Shown here: piece after piece, positions 12,292-24,029 of the stretch | How the letters are laid out: each line of letters opens with the position of its first letter | Position numbering within the stretch: the first letter of the stretch is position 1 | NCBI GenBank assembly: GCA_947095585.1 | Contig: OX352761.1 | Span: 24,519,777-24,583,776 of the forward strand | Reading direction: 5' to 3' | From: Nephrocerus scutellatus | Taxonomy: Eukaryota > Arthropoda > Insecta > Diptera > Pipunculidae | Length of the DNA stretch: 64,000 nucleotides | Notes under the pieces: model-generated | What the model was told of the DNA's origin: nothing | The model's database searches: none | Seen by the model: only the letters and a program-made list of their open reading frames with translations | Position numbers and translations under genes: made by a program

Positions 12292-12594
12292 TTACAAAAT
12301 AATTTTAGTGAAAGACGTTTCTTGGGGAGTTTGACTATTAAGCCTTCTTTTAAGGACGGTGGAAATGATTTCCCAGATACCTTGATATAGCTTGTGCAGT
12401 ATTCGGCTAGTTAACTCGACATCGGATTGAAGGATTTCTGGGTAGATATTGTCATTACATGCTCTTTTATCTGGTTGCAGTGAACGAATTGTTGTCCTAA
12501 CCATATCCAACAAAGGAGTAGCGACGCTGATGTTAAGTAGCCTGTTTAGTTGCATATGTGGACTGGTGGACGTGCCTGGCCAAGTACAAAACAT
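12292..12594 (-). pseudogene. LINE reverse transcriptase fragment
   Basis: The minus-strand frame includes VRTTIRSLQPDKRACNDNIY then PEILQSDVELTSRILHKLY. This is the start of an RT domain (fingers region, usually KSPGPDGI-like). The Asp-bearing blocks that should follow are absent; after GIWE the similarity stops. It is most like RTE/Jockey-type LINEs, a family call I hold loosely. Dead fragment. Confidence 0.6.
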
Positions 12595-13439
12595 TCAAAA
12601 CATTCCAATGTTCTTTCCAATCATCACTTTGTCTGAATTAGATTCGAAAAATGAATGGGATGCGGGACAGATAGCAAAAGAAAGACCGTGCAATTGGATC
12701 AGCTGTCAAATGACATTTGCGCACGTAACCCAAACAATTGGAATCTATTGAAACAGAAATTAAATAATGACTTTTGCTGGACAGACCGCGAATCAACACA
12801 AATTTAATTTTATATTAATTTAGGCTGGAATGCGTTTTTCCAGAGTTTTCATTTCACCGAAAACATTCCAATGTTCTTTCCAACATTCAATTGAGTTATT
12901 TTCTCAAAAAAAATCTAATTTATCGTTTTCCAAATTTTCCCGAATTTTATTTTGCTAAAAATATCTCCGGGAGCATAACGAACAAAACAATTTGAGTTGG
13001 CATCAGCCACTCTGAAAAATATTGAATCGACACTAACATCGGCAACGGCTTTAAATTTATATAATATGATATACATGGCCAAGTACCATTAAGTACTTGT
13101 GTTTAGATTATAAATGAAACGTAATTCTAACCCTCCCAAAAGTGGTTTTTTGGTTGGCGAAAATATGCTCATTGTTCCTTCCACACATCACTGAGGTTTC
13201 TAAAAAAATTGAATTGATACGATCAACGGTGTGGTGTATAGGAAACAAACAAACATTCTTTCATTTTTAAATATAAGATACGTTGTTTTTTTATTTATTA
13301 TAATTTTCAAAATGTTCTCAGAACCGGGTACCCGGTACTCAAAAAATTCAGCACCGAAATCCCGGTTCCGGCAAATGCATACGGTTCTGCATGCATTGGT
13401 GCCAGTAAAGTGAGATACACGGTACGGAAATTTGACAGC
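12595..13439. other. Intergenic stretch, no gene recognised
   Basis: A CATTCCAATGTTCTTTCCAA motif occurs twice (about 12602 and 12865), so there is a short dispersed repeat. There is no supported gene. Confidence 0.5.
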
Positions 13440-14890
13440 GAAGGGGTTGATGATGATGAAAAAGGGGTATCTACCAATGGCACTTTCATACCAATGGCTC
13501 TTATGAACCTAATGATATAGTGTGGGTTCAGTGAATGCCGTGCAGGCCCTGAGATCGCGTGATTTCCCAAGTGGTTCTGGCTGGTGGAAGAAGCGATAAA
13601 AGAGTGACAAGCAGGAGACGTTACTGTGGTGTTCAAGCGAATCAATTGATTTCGCAATGTTTTCGTCACCGATAAGTTTTATCGCACGGTTTTGTTTTCT
13701 ATCTAGCTGATGCAAAGCAGTTTTAGGCGCACCAGACCAGATATGGCAATTGTATTCAAGTTTAAGGCGAATAAAAGCCTTGTAGATAGTAGCCAGATCA
13801 GAGGGAGTTAAATATTTCTTGCACCGGGTTAAAAAACCTATTCTCTTCTAGTTTTATTTTCTTTAGGTGCCCCTTCAGTCTACAATGTCCTGTTAGGAAA
13901 CCCGTAATGATTCTTACATTACTTCTACTAAGTCCCAATATCAAGAGAGACCTGTTTGGGTCATAGTTCCCCATCATTTCCTTTGCTTGTCGTAGACCTG
14001 GGAAATTTTCCCATCTTACGGAAGCAATTCCTTTACCTATTCTGCGTATCTCCTCCCGCATTATGCAGAACCCTATGACACAGAATGGTTCTTGCCTTAC
14101 AAGCGGAGTTTCTGTTCCTTTGTTATCGAGCATATCCGCCGCTTCACTGCCTTGTATGCCAGTGTGTCCTGGCAACCATTACAATACCTCGTTTACTTCG
14201 CCAAGTCTGTTTAGCTTCGCGCTACACTCCTCCACCAGTCTTAACGTGATGTGGAATACATCTAGGGCTTTTAGCGCAGCTTGGCTATCTGTCAAATCTT
14301 TCGATGGCATGTACTTCTGCCTGGAATATGCTCGGGTACTGCCCCATTGCTTCATAGTACTTGGTTCTTGGCCCATGGACTCCCGCACCCATGCCTTCTG
14401 CTTTCTTTCATCAATCCGTATACCACTTTATAGCTACTGGATGTATGTGGTATTCAGTTTCAGATCTGATATCCTTCATTCAAGCTTTTGCACCATGTTG
14501 TCACAAGGCATGCTGGCTAACGGAACCTGTTTGGTTAGACATTCCACTAATGCCCTTCCCCTAACGTCTGTGAAGCAGCCTACCTTCATTGCTCAAACGT
14601 AACTTGGCTTTCTCGGATTTATTCTCTTCCACTATATGTAGTGGGAGTAGCCCAATAATTACATCCACACCCGCCGTGGTGCAGGTTCTCAAGACCCCTG
14701 TAATTTAAACACAGGCCAGCCTCTGCACTTTTTCCAATTCCCTTCTCGTGGTTCTTAGCTTGGTTCAATTCGCCTATGCCACTGCTCCAAAAGTAATTAT
14801 TGGAATAACTATCATGGTCTACATCAAGTGCATTATCCTGGGGCTAACTCCCCTAACTTTCCTGCCATCCTTCTGCACATCATAAGTACA
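13440..14890 (-). mobile_element. Second, broken copy of the LOA-like element (3' part)
   Basis: The minus strand matches the copy at 3325-4770. It has the (CAT)n tail at about 13452, the 3' end of ORF2 (HYIIRFIRAIGM), then RNase H (PGHTGIQGSEAAD at about 14150) and, in pieces, SDSQAALKAL and the RT thumb up to about 14890 (CCCAATAATTACATCC near 14650). It contains internal deletions, insertions and frame breaks. A Jockey-type segment replaces part of it at about 13560-13838. Confidence 0.8.
13560..13838 (-). pseudogene. Jockey-type pol segment inside the LOA-like copy
   Basis: The minus-strand frame reads LTPSDLATIYKAFIRLKLEY, then HQLDRKQNRAIKLIGDE and NVSCLSLFYRFFH. These are the conserved C-terminal signature of Jockey-type LINE ORF2, not of RNase H-bearing LOA elements. 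It sits where the copy at 3518-3586 has LOA sequence, in the same orientation, with no poly-A tail at its border. Confidence 0.7.
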
Positions 14891-16289
14891 AGGGGTTACT
14901 TGAGCAGATGAGACCCTTTTGGTCGCTATTTGTCAGTTTTGAGATGAGAAATAACCCACTGCTGCCCATGATTGTTGAAGCTTTAAGCGAAAAAGTCAAT
15001 ATCTTGTCATATTATTCCTTGCTAAACGTCATAATTTGTCAGCACTACACTGTGTGTTGCAGCAAATTGCAGTATAAGTGCTAATCTGGTCGCTAATACT
15101 CGCACTCGCATATCCATATCTATGTATCTATACTCTTTACCTAACTATATGTATTAACTATGTATATTCTTGTATCTGCTCTTTTTCAAAAAAGAATATC
15201 TGGTTGGAAAAACTATTTCCATATACGGAGGAAATAAACCCAAACCCGAAAACCCGGCGGCTGACGCTGATCATCGTCATCACGATCATGGATCCCTAGT
15301 CTGCCTTGAACGATACAATACACATATCGGATAGCAGAACATTGTTGCCTAGCCGTGCGATCAAAAATCAATGTCTTCTATTCCATCAGATATATCTATG
15401 TTCCTATATGTATTGTCAATAGAGCCTGGTTCTATAGGCTTTTACAAATTTTCTAGTTTGAAATTGATTATGGACGTCGTATGCATTATATGCTCGTAAG
15501 ACGTATTTATACAACGAGTATAATATGCAACATTTGTTTTATATTTATATAATATAATAGTAATATTTTGTAACATTGCTGCAAGAAAGTTTATTTAGTG
15601 GACTGAGGATAAAATAGGTTCACATGCACGATTTGATGGATGACAGTGACGAGCGCCGCAATGTTCACTTTTCAAACGGTCAAGGTGAACCTCATCGACG
15701 AGATGGGGATATGGGAATTTTTTTGTCGCTGGTTGTTTGTTTATTTGTTGTTGCTGGAATGAATCAAGTGAAACAGTTTGAATGACTTTTGGCTTTGTAT
15801 AGCAAAAGCAAAGTGGTTTTGGAGATCTTGTAGTCCGTTCGACCATCTAAGGAAAATAATTTTTAATTTTTAATTTTATTTCGCGCAATATTGTAGTTTT
15901 AAGCATTTGCTTTGCTCTATGCTTGGTCGAGTCTTAAAATGTAGTGTATTAGTCTGGGAATATAATATGTATACAAATATACTTAGCTCACTAAGGTAGC
16001 TAAAAAACGTACATGTACAAAACTGTGATCAACAAGAAATAACATTTGCCTTCAATATGACAGCAGACATCGTACTCAGTTCAGTCGGGCTTTCGATAAC
16101 TTTCGAAGTTGAGAAGATGAATGCTGTGACAGAGCGAATCTATTATAAGGAATAACGTGGTTACCTGTCGTGAAGGCTCTGCCCCAGGGTCCCCTTCGAA
16201 TTTGTGACCTCAATCACTGCCCAGTGATAGTGCACACTATGGCAAATATATCAGTATATTTCGGGATTAGAGAACAAAAACAAATATTT
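14891..16289. other. Intergenic stretch, no gene recognised
   Basis: An open frame at 15595-15846 (minus, 83 codons, QQQ-rich) has no domain I recognise. At 15540-15560 there is AT-rich sequence. I see no supported gene or named repeat. Confidence 0.45.
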
Positions 16290-17150
16290 ACTTATCGAAA
16301 AGGCTTTATTTTTTCCCAAAATATTCTCCATGAATATCAATTACTTTTACATGCGTTTGAACCAATTTTCGAAAAACTTCTTCCACTACGATTGAGGTAC
16401 CTCCAAAACGCACAAACCGCTTCTTCAAGTATCGAAAAACGTTGACCTCGCAATTTATTTTTGATATGCGGGAGTAAAAAGAAGTCACTGGGTGCCGAAT
16501 CAGGACTATACAGCGAATGACCCATTATTCAATGTTTTGACAGATCAAATATTCAGTTGTTTGTGCCGAAGTGTGAGAGCTCGCATTGTCGTAATGATCC
16601 GTCGTCGGCGGCTGGTTTTCCTTCTTTTGCTGGAGATTTATGGCAAACAAATATTTGTGTACAATTCAGAATTGACCGTTCTACTGTGCACCAATGGTAC
16701 GGTTGCAACATGTCCCGTTTTTACGTAAAAAACACAACCATATGCTTCGTGCGTGAATAACTTTTGTTAGATTAGTATTGGAACACCAATACCGTCGACT
16801 GCTGATTGGTTTCGGGCTCATACGTATAGATCTAAGATTCGTCACATGTCAGAATGTTATACAGATCTTTTAAAGCATCGCGATCGTATTTTTTTAAGCA
16901 TTTCTTTCGACTTATTGTTACGAGTCTTTTTTTGAGCGATTGTCAAATTATGTGGGATCCAACGCAAACAAATCTTTTTGACGGCAAAATGTTCATGCAA
17001 TATTGAATATTGAATATTTGGACGACCTTCACGGAATTCGTCGTTAAGAGAAGTACGGCCACAATTGAATTATGTAAACTATCGATAAACACTGGTCCTT
17101 GATGGTGCTTCATCGCCAAAAGTCGATTAAGTCCAGTAATGCACGGTTGT
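16290..17150 (-). pseudogene. Degenerate mariner-family transposase
   Basis: The minus strand, read across several frames, gives the mariner landmarks in order: GDEAPS and GRTSLNDEFREGRPN (about 17050), HEHFAVKKICLRWIPHNLT, KEMLKKYDRDALKDLYNILT, then CDES (first catalytic Asp region, about 16850), YDNASSHTSAQTTEYL (second Asp, about 16590), YSPDSAPSDFFLLPHIKNKL (about 16500) and HGEYFGKK just before the stop near 16306. Stops, frameshifts and a deletion after EGRPN make it non-functional. The mariner transposase normally cuts and pastes the element at TA sites. The element's terminal repeats were not located. Confidence 0.85.
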
Positions 17151-17479
17151 TGAGTTGAAAGCTATAAAAACACGCACGAAAATGTTTCGCACTGGAATGA
17201 AATTTTGAAATCACTGTATAAAAAAAGGGTCTGGGTCATGGCATCCGGTTGGAAAACATAACTCCACGCAAGAATTTAGGTATTAAGCCATAACCAGCAC
17301 CAAGGTCGGGTACGGAAGAAATTCTTCCGTGCGGCCCCCACTACCGTAGTAGCAGAAGAATCTCCGGTCGGATTTCGGACTTCGTAGTAAACTATTGCAG
17401 TTGTTATTTATTGTTATTGTAGGTGGATGTGTAAAACATTGTGCATTGCATTGCAGATTTTGTGATTGCTCAGTTCTTT
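17151..17479. other. Spacer between mariner and LINE remnants
   Basis: It contains a GC-richer patch near 17330-17390 that I do not recognise. No gene seen. Confidence 0.4.
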
Positions 17480-18180
17480 TGTAAACGTTTTGGCGAGAGA
17501 CTTGTATGAGCCTTGAAATGCTTTTTTTTCCCCGGATGAGGGCTGCACATATGAAAAGTATGTGCTCTAATGTTTCCTTTGACTGGACTTTCTACCGCTA
17601 GCAGTGCTGCTTGACTGTCTGAGATCACATAGATCCCGCTTCTTCTGTACCTTCTTTTAATACATTCTAGTGCGCAGGCTTCTATTGCTATAGTTTCCGA
17701 CTGGAATACTAATGGAGATTTGCCTGCTCCGGTTCCTGTGTTTGTTTTTGATCCGTCTGTGTACCAGATGGATGCATGGTGTGGACGGGTACTCATAATA
17801 TATTCAACTTGATTTCGTTCGGGTGTTCTTATCGAAAAATTCATTTGGAAATTAGTTGTTTATCTCATTAAGTCTGATGGTTGGCCAGTTTCATTTTCCA
17901 ATTTTATTTTCGTTATGATATAGGTGTGTCCTTGTCGTTTTGCTTTAATTTGATGACATGATCTAGCCTCGGTTTTGATATGTTTGTGCCAGGGTGGAAG
18001 CCCCAGAAGTTTTATCAGAGCTGCCGTTTGGCAGGTCTTTACTGCACCCGTTGCACTTAGACAAATTAGTCTTTGTATTTTGTTCAGTTTTGAGCGTGTC
18101 GTTGTATGCTTTGTTTTTGGCCACCAAATCAGGGCCGCGTATGCCCTGCAGTTGAATTTCTTACAACTTGGGACTGGTGA
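17480..18180 (-). pseudogene. RNase H-bearing LINE remnant, different subfamily
   Basis: The minus strand gives LNKIQRLICLSATGAVKTCQ (about 18060-18120, end of the RT thumb) and KLLGLPPWHKHIK. After a stop it gives ASIWYTDGSKTNTGTGAG (first RNase H Asp, about 17740), ETIAIEACALE (Glu) and YVISDSQAALLAV (second Asp). The final GHxGxxGNExAD block is lost. The residues differ clearly from the LOA-like copies at 3.3 and 13.4 kb, so this is another family of the same general type. Confidence 0.75.
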
Positions 18181-19429
18181 TCTTTAATACGTCTGGTTTT
18201 ATGCCTGCCATTCGACCTTGCAACCATTCCCTAATAAATAAGACAGCGTGTGACAACCCGGAGCATCATGTGCACGCATCCTAAATAGAAACCACTTAAT
18301 GTAGCAGCGTTCATTTGGTGCAGTTCCAACATGTGCTCACCTTATGAAATCTACTAATAAACCCCTGAAAGACAATCACGAACGATGCTGCATTGTGTAC
18401 ACTATCTTCAAATCTATTTCCTCGGGGGCTTAACCTCATGGATCCTTCTATTGGCCGTGGCTTCTGATCAGTTTTGGCATTAAAACTGTTGGAACTGAGG
18501 AAGCAAGATCTCAAAGAACCGAGCGAAGGCATCGCTTAAAACCTCTGGCGCAAAACTGATGCCGGAGCAAAACTGAGTACATAAGCGTTCGTGAGTCCCT
18601 ATCCTCACACGAGGAAAGAATAATAAAAGTAAAATTAAAGTTGTAAAAATAAATGGGAAAAGCTTTAATCTAAGAAAATGTCCAGAGATTGAGAATCAAC
18701 AATTTACTGACTTTTATTTCGAACGCTATTGAGGCGATTAAGCGATCGAGAATGGAATTGTTACTTCAAAACAAGGCAAAATTCGTTAAAAGAAACAAAA
18801 ACCCTTAATGTTCAACCATAAAACACTATCGTAAGGTAGCAAAAGTGGATTATGGCTGAGCCTTTTTGCTCTCGTGTTAGCAAAAAAATAGCATAGCACT
18901 GTATCATCAAAGATCAGACTGTTGCACTGTGCACAATTTCTCATTAAAAAAACGCCTCAAAATCGCGTCAATTTCGTACGCCCGTTATGTGTTGCCTAAC
19001 GATAAGATATTTCTGAGGCTAATGTTACTTGACCTCTGTCGTACTTGGGCACACAAGGACCACAATTACATACGATAAAAATAAGAGTAACAGTATTGTG
19101 TACTTTTTGGCACCAACAAACCAACCGAACAATCAAATACACACACTGATTGAAAAGGTTGGCATTCTGCCGTGAACTCAGCGTGTTGTTTATCAATAAA
19201 CTTGAAAATTGTTTTTCAATAATTGATGAGTTCATTTGATGCTCATCTTTTCTTGTGAGGAATTGTCTCAATCATTATATTTTTAAATTTTCTTTTTATT
19301 GAAAAACAATAAAAAAATAATGCAGATATCTAAATAAACTCCGGTGTAAAATAGTGACTTCAGTCCTCTTGTCTCTCAATGAAGCAGGATGTTGGTCGTC
19401 GGTCGTCTGACGTGGAATCTTGCGATCAA
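18181..19429. other. Intergenic stretch, no gene recognised
   Basis: There are no open frames with recognisable domains. At 19398-19425 a GTGGAATCTTGCGAT motif appears; it is the inverted partner of the motif flanking the minisatellite blocks at 50680 and 56810. Confidence 0.45.
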
Positions 19430-19560
19430 TTTTTAACCCACTTCCAAAAGCCCGATTTTATTGAAATTTTGCACACATGTGTATGAGACATGAGACAACA
19501 CTTTCTATTCAAATTTGAGGCCCCTCGGGCCACGGGGTCGCGATAGAAGCAAGTTTTGGT
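19430..19560. repeat. Single minisatellite-family unit
   Basis: GATCAATTTTTAACCCACTTCC followed by a CACACATGTGTATGAGAC core and a GGCCACGGGGTCG patch. It is one unit of the family described at 1-1640, next to the GTGGAATCTTGCGAT end motif. Confidence 0.7.
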
Positions 19561-20394
19561 TTGATTTCTCGCCTTTTTGTTTTGTCCGACAGATTTTTAG
19601 CGATTATGCACAATTGTGTTGTGTATTTGAGAATAATAAAAATATTTACAAAAATTAAAATTTAAAAATGGATAATTTGCCAATTGCCGTTTTTTTTTGA
19701 TAAAAAAAATAATATGAGAATAATCCGGTCTCGCCTTAGGGACGAATTAAACCCTTTTGACGATCGATATATAATTTTAATAGTATACACACATGTATGT
19801 TATTTATTTATATATTTAATTAAGTCAATATTTTATCCAAAGATTCCAGGATCTTTACCGATTACCGAAAGGTTTATTAATTAATTTAATAAATAGTATG
19901 GAAGAATATTTTCCAACCACCAAGCAGTTAATTACTTTGCCACCGGTGGATATGGATATGGATATAATGGTCTTTGATGGCCCAATTGCATTCAATTCTC
20001 TTTGAATATCCTCAACTGTGTCCCTTGAGCCGACTTGAATCTCCCGTCAATGAATTCAAAATTTTCCTCCATTAAATTTATCATAGTTCTTTTTTGTTAA
20101 TTCTTTCCATTTTTGTGAAATAATATATAATACATATATGCATACTAAAATAGTAATTATAAATATGATAAAATAAATAAAAATAAAAATGTATATTATC
20201 ACTATTATCAATTTTTGTTGACGTTTATTTCGAAAAACAAAACAAAAAACTTCTCGCTCTACTTCTCACTATGCATTATACATGGACGAAAAAAAAAGCG
20301 AGAGCGAGTGTCTATTCGCCTAGTGCATAATCGCTATTTCTCGCCTTTAGTTAAAAGTCGCTCAAGAAAGGCGACTCGCCGTGTGCATAATCCC

Positions 20395-21170
20395 AGTCCC
20401 GGGGTTTTTAAAAAAAATTTAACCGATTTTCATCAAATTTTATATACGTATGTATTTCCGATGATAAACACATTATGTAAAAATTTTGGAGACCACGGGC
20501 CCCAGGGTCATAGGGCCCCAAAAATTTTTTTAAAACAATTAACCCGATTTTTTTTAAATTTTATATACGTGTGTATCTCCGATGGACAACACTTTTTTCA
20601 AACATTTTGGAGACCCGGGGTTTTTTAAAAAAAAATTAACCCGATTTTCATCAAATTTTATATACGTATGTATTTCCGATGAAAAACACATTATGTACAA
20701 ATTTTGGAGATCACGGGCCCAAGGGTCATTGGACCCCAAAATTTATTTTAAAAAAATTAACCCAATTTTTTTTAAACTTTATATACCGATGGACAACACT
20801 TTTTGCAAAAATTTTGGTGGCCGGGGTCGTTGGGCCCCATAAAAAATTTTCAAAAAAATGAACCCAATTTTCTTCAAATTTTATATACATATGTATCTCC
20901 CATGGACAAAATTTTTTGTAAAGTTTTTGGAGTGTGGAGTGGAGCCTCAGGGTCCGGCCCGAGGGGTGCACATATAAATTTTTTAAAAATTAGCTCGATT
21001 TTCTTAAAATTTTAAACACATGTGTATCACTGATGGACAAAACTTTTTGTAAGTTTGTTGTAGTGATCGGGTCCTGAGACCCTGAGATTTTCTTAAAATT
21101 TTAACACATACCCATCACCTATTAGAGAATTTACATGAACAATTTTAATTTTTATGGGTTGTTTTTTTTA
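20395..21170. repeat. Block of ~110-bp minisatellite
   Basis: Six or seven units of the family at 1-1640, each with TATCTCCGATGGACAA-type cores and TTAACCCGATTTT-type tails. A pair of units at 20410-20520 and 20630-20740 is nearly identical, so the array was locally amplified in two-unit steps. Confidence 0.8.
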
Positions 21171-22306
21171 GCTCATAAAAAGAAAGATACTTATTACTAC
21201 TTTTGTTAACTTTATAATTTTTTGGGAATAAATTAACTTTTGTTTCCACTTTTTACCAAGAAAAAATATACTTTAGCGCGGCTATGTCAGTTTTGTGATT
21301 ACGTTTACTTTGCACGATTAAGGGAAATTTATAATCTATAATAATCCATAAAAACTTCGTTAACTGGGTAATAAATAATAACTAAATAATAATAATAACA
21401 TTCCTCTAAGGCTTTCGAGTTCGTAAAGGATTTTGCAAATAAAACATAACACAAGTTTATTAATTTATAAATAACAACTTTAATAAACAAACAGTAAAAA
21501 TAATACAAGTTCACAATTTATATTATTGATAACTTTAAATGTACACAAAAACACTTATTGCAACAACACTTGTATTTCACTATAACTCTCTTAGGTGAAA
21601 GCAGTATTTCTTTACAAGAACTTTATGAACTTGACTGGTTGAATTTAAAACAACTAATGAATTCTCTGAAGCGAACGCCAGTATAACAGGTTTCCAGAAA
21701 CTTCCAATCTTATAGACAGAAATATCCAGAAAATTGTGGCCTATTCCCTTATTTACAACTAAACTAAAAATAAACTACATTTTTAATTATGTACTCACAC
21801 AAAAACCAGGCAAACCGCTCAAACCGGTTTGACTACATTTTTGACCAGTACATAATGATTTGAACGTACAGGCGGTTACATTTCAAATAATTTTACAGCC
21901 TAAAAGTATGCTATACAAAAGGGCTTAATTTAAATTTAGTGCCTATTTTTAGTATGCAGTGTGCACATTGCGATTCATCTTAGGATTCGTAACAATATTA
22001 TTTGGTAACAGTCGCCAATTATTAGGTGGAGCCCATTTCACAGATTAACCATGCGCCGTTTAAATAAAGAGTATATAAATATTCGTTCCAGCTATATTCA
22101 CCATCTTCTATCAAACCGACTCTTTAGTTTGGAAAAATTATAGATCGTGATTTAGCTTATAAATTTGTTAAAATAATAAATTTACATTTTGTGTCGCATA
22201 TGGACTGAAAATTTACTGAAAAATATAATTTCCTAATATATCTCCGCCAATTCTCCTCCTGTGGCTCTATTCTGGTTTTCCCGGGGAATTGGGAATTTTT
22301 GAAATA
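21171..22306. other. AT-rich upstream region of the Myb/SANT-like gene
   Basis: A TATATAAATA stretch lies near 22071-22080, followed by a pyrimidine-rich segment with a CAAACCGAC motif. It could serve as a TATA-type promoter for the gene that starts at 22307, about 230 bases downstream; this is inference. No other gene seen. Confidence 0.4.
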
Positions 22307-22905
22307 ATGACAGCTTCAAACAGAGTAAGTCAATAAATATTTTCTGTTATAATCATAATATGAAGAAATTTAATATAATCTATCGTGGTTAATTTTAGGG
22401 TAAAAATGTGAGCAAGGAGCAAAAAGAGATGATGGTGGCCATAATGATGGATGATATTGATTTAGCTAATGATAGGTAGTTATAATAACGTTTCTTTACA
22501 TTATAGATTATTATTAAATTGCAATCGCTTTGCAATCCACAGATTTAATGGGATAGATGCTAAAAAGACGAACAAGGAAAGTTGGGAGGGAATTTCGGTG
22601 CGGCTCAATGGCATTGGAGGGGCATATAAGAATCCCGATAAATGGAAACGAGCGTGGACAGACATAAAGTTCATAAAGTGAGGTATTCGTAAATATAATT
22701 TACTTATTTTCTTTAATTACATTTTATTGTAAGGAAATATGCCCGATCTCAATGGGTTCATTTTAAAGATTATGATAATCGAACAGGGTTAGGGTTGGAG
22801 CTAAGCTTGAGAAGGCCAGCAAATTTCTATTATAATTCGCCCTGCCACACTTTGGGATATACAATTAAGATAGTTCATGTCGACCCTCTTTTGGAAAGTT
22901 CCTGA
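22307..22905 (+). CDS. Myb/SANT-like (zeste/Harbinger-type) DNA-binding protein, four exons
   Basis: The model has exons 22307-22324, 22399-22475, 22543-22677 and 22734-22905, with GT/AG borders (donors GTAAGT, GTAGTT, GTGAGG). The exon lengths sum to 402 bases, an uninterrupted 133-residue frame. Residues about 7-95 match the Myb/SANT-like domain found in zeste-type regulators and in the second protein of PIF/Harbinger transposons: VSKEQKEMMVAIMMDDIDLA, then KESWEGISVRLNGIGGA with the conserved W, KWKRAWTDIK with the conserved W, and KYARSQ. Such proteins bind DNA in the nucleus and, in Harbinger elements, help the transposase. No DDE transposase or terminal repeat is visible nearby, so this is a transposon remnant, a captured copy or a host gene. 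The C-terminal about 40 residues match nothing I know. The preserved splicing phases favour a gene that was recently functional. Confidence 0.6.
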
Positions 22906-23641
22906 AATGTACGTATTGAAATAATCTTTAAATAAACCCCATATATAAACTAGCTTACCTTCATACCTCCATAAAACTTTCAATTTCATCTTTCAACCTG
23001 GGGCATCTTATATATATTGATAAACTCCACTTCAAGTATTTCAAAGGGTTTGGATGAGTCCCATAAATCCAAAAATTTGTATTAAATGTTTGTAAAACAC
23101 TTGATTATAAAATATAAATTTTAAGTTTATTCTAAATATTCATTTTAAATTTTTAATTTTTAAATATTATTTTAAATAATTTAATTATGTATGAGTATAA
23201 AGATTGAATTGTTTATAATTATATGACAGCAAATTGTATTTTTTTCCTTATTTAAACCCGAAACCACGGTTAATAAGTAAGTTTTCTGGTTTGTTGTCGT
23301 TTTGCCAATAAAACCAAAATCAAAATCAAAGCGACCCGAAATTTTTTTGGTATACTTTGTTTGAAAGAGAAACCTCGAACGCCGATGGGTAGCACAGTTA
23401 CCCGTTTCATTTAAGCAACTTCCAAATGAAACGGGAAACTTGAGGCGTCATTTTCAACTCCGATCGATTTGATTTCTAATTCGAATTCCCAATTCTTAAT
23501 ATATCGTGTGTCCCAGAAAGAATGGATAAGCCTGAAAAACCTCATATTAGGGTTATTGGGTACTCAAAATAAATTACAAAAAAAACATTTATTTTTGTAT
23601 GTATGTATTTTTTTTAAATGTCGATTTTTTCACACTACTTT
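22906..23641. other. AT-rich spacer, no gene recognised
   Basis: Very AT-rich with short TTTAAAT repeats near 23100-23200. Nothing coding is supported. Confidence 0.5.
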
Positions 23642-23780
23642 AGCTGTATTTTATTTGCCGAGGAATAAGGAATTACAACAACAATTGCACTATCTTATTC
23701 CTTCTTTGGAATAAGAAAACCTGCTGTTTTGCTGGTTTTGACATTCGAATTCCTTATTCCACGGCATATAAAAGACAGCT
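23642..23780. mobile_element. 139-bp foldback element, AGCTGTATTTTAT family
   Basis: The terminal repeats AGCTGTATTTTATTTGCCG (left) and AGCTGTCTTTTATATGCCG (right, read on the other strand) continue inwards for about 34 bases. The interior has AAAACCTGCTGTTTTGCTGG, shared with copies at 62436-62574 and 62587-62832. The length equals that of the 62436 copy. Confidence 0.75.
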
Positions 23781-24029
23781 TTTATACCACAGCTACAAGT
23801 TATTAAATCTATCGGTTTTTCGGTATTAGAATATTCTTTATGGCTTATACTAATAGATATGTAGCAAATCGTAATCGAGTTACTGTTGTTTCGGAAAAAA
23901 TACTCAACTTCAATTTAAATCATGAAAGCGTACTTGGTGTAAGAAAATGTATGAAAGCCTAAGCGGCCAATTATTTTAAAATATACGTGTAAATACAGAT
24001 TTTAAAATGGTATCACATATCTGGCAACA

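Noticed and set aside
15595..15846. 83-codon minus-strand frame with a Gln run
   Set aside because: No domain, no splice context, no similarity that I recognise; not enough support for a gene.
18996..19271. 91-codon minus-strand frame
   Set aside because: AT-rich random-looking frame without domain.
20215..20628. 137-codon plus-strand frame
   Set aside because: Largely minisatellite translation (repeated FIYVCIS-type words).
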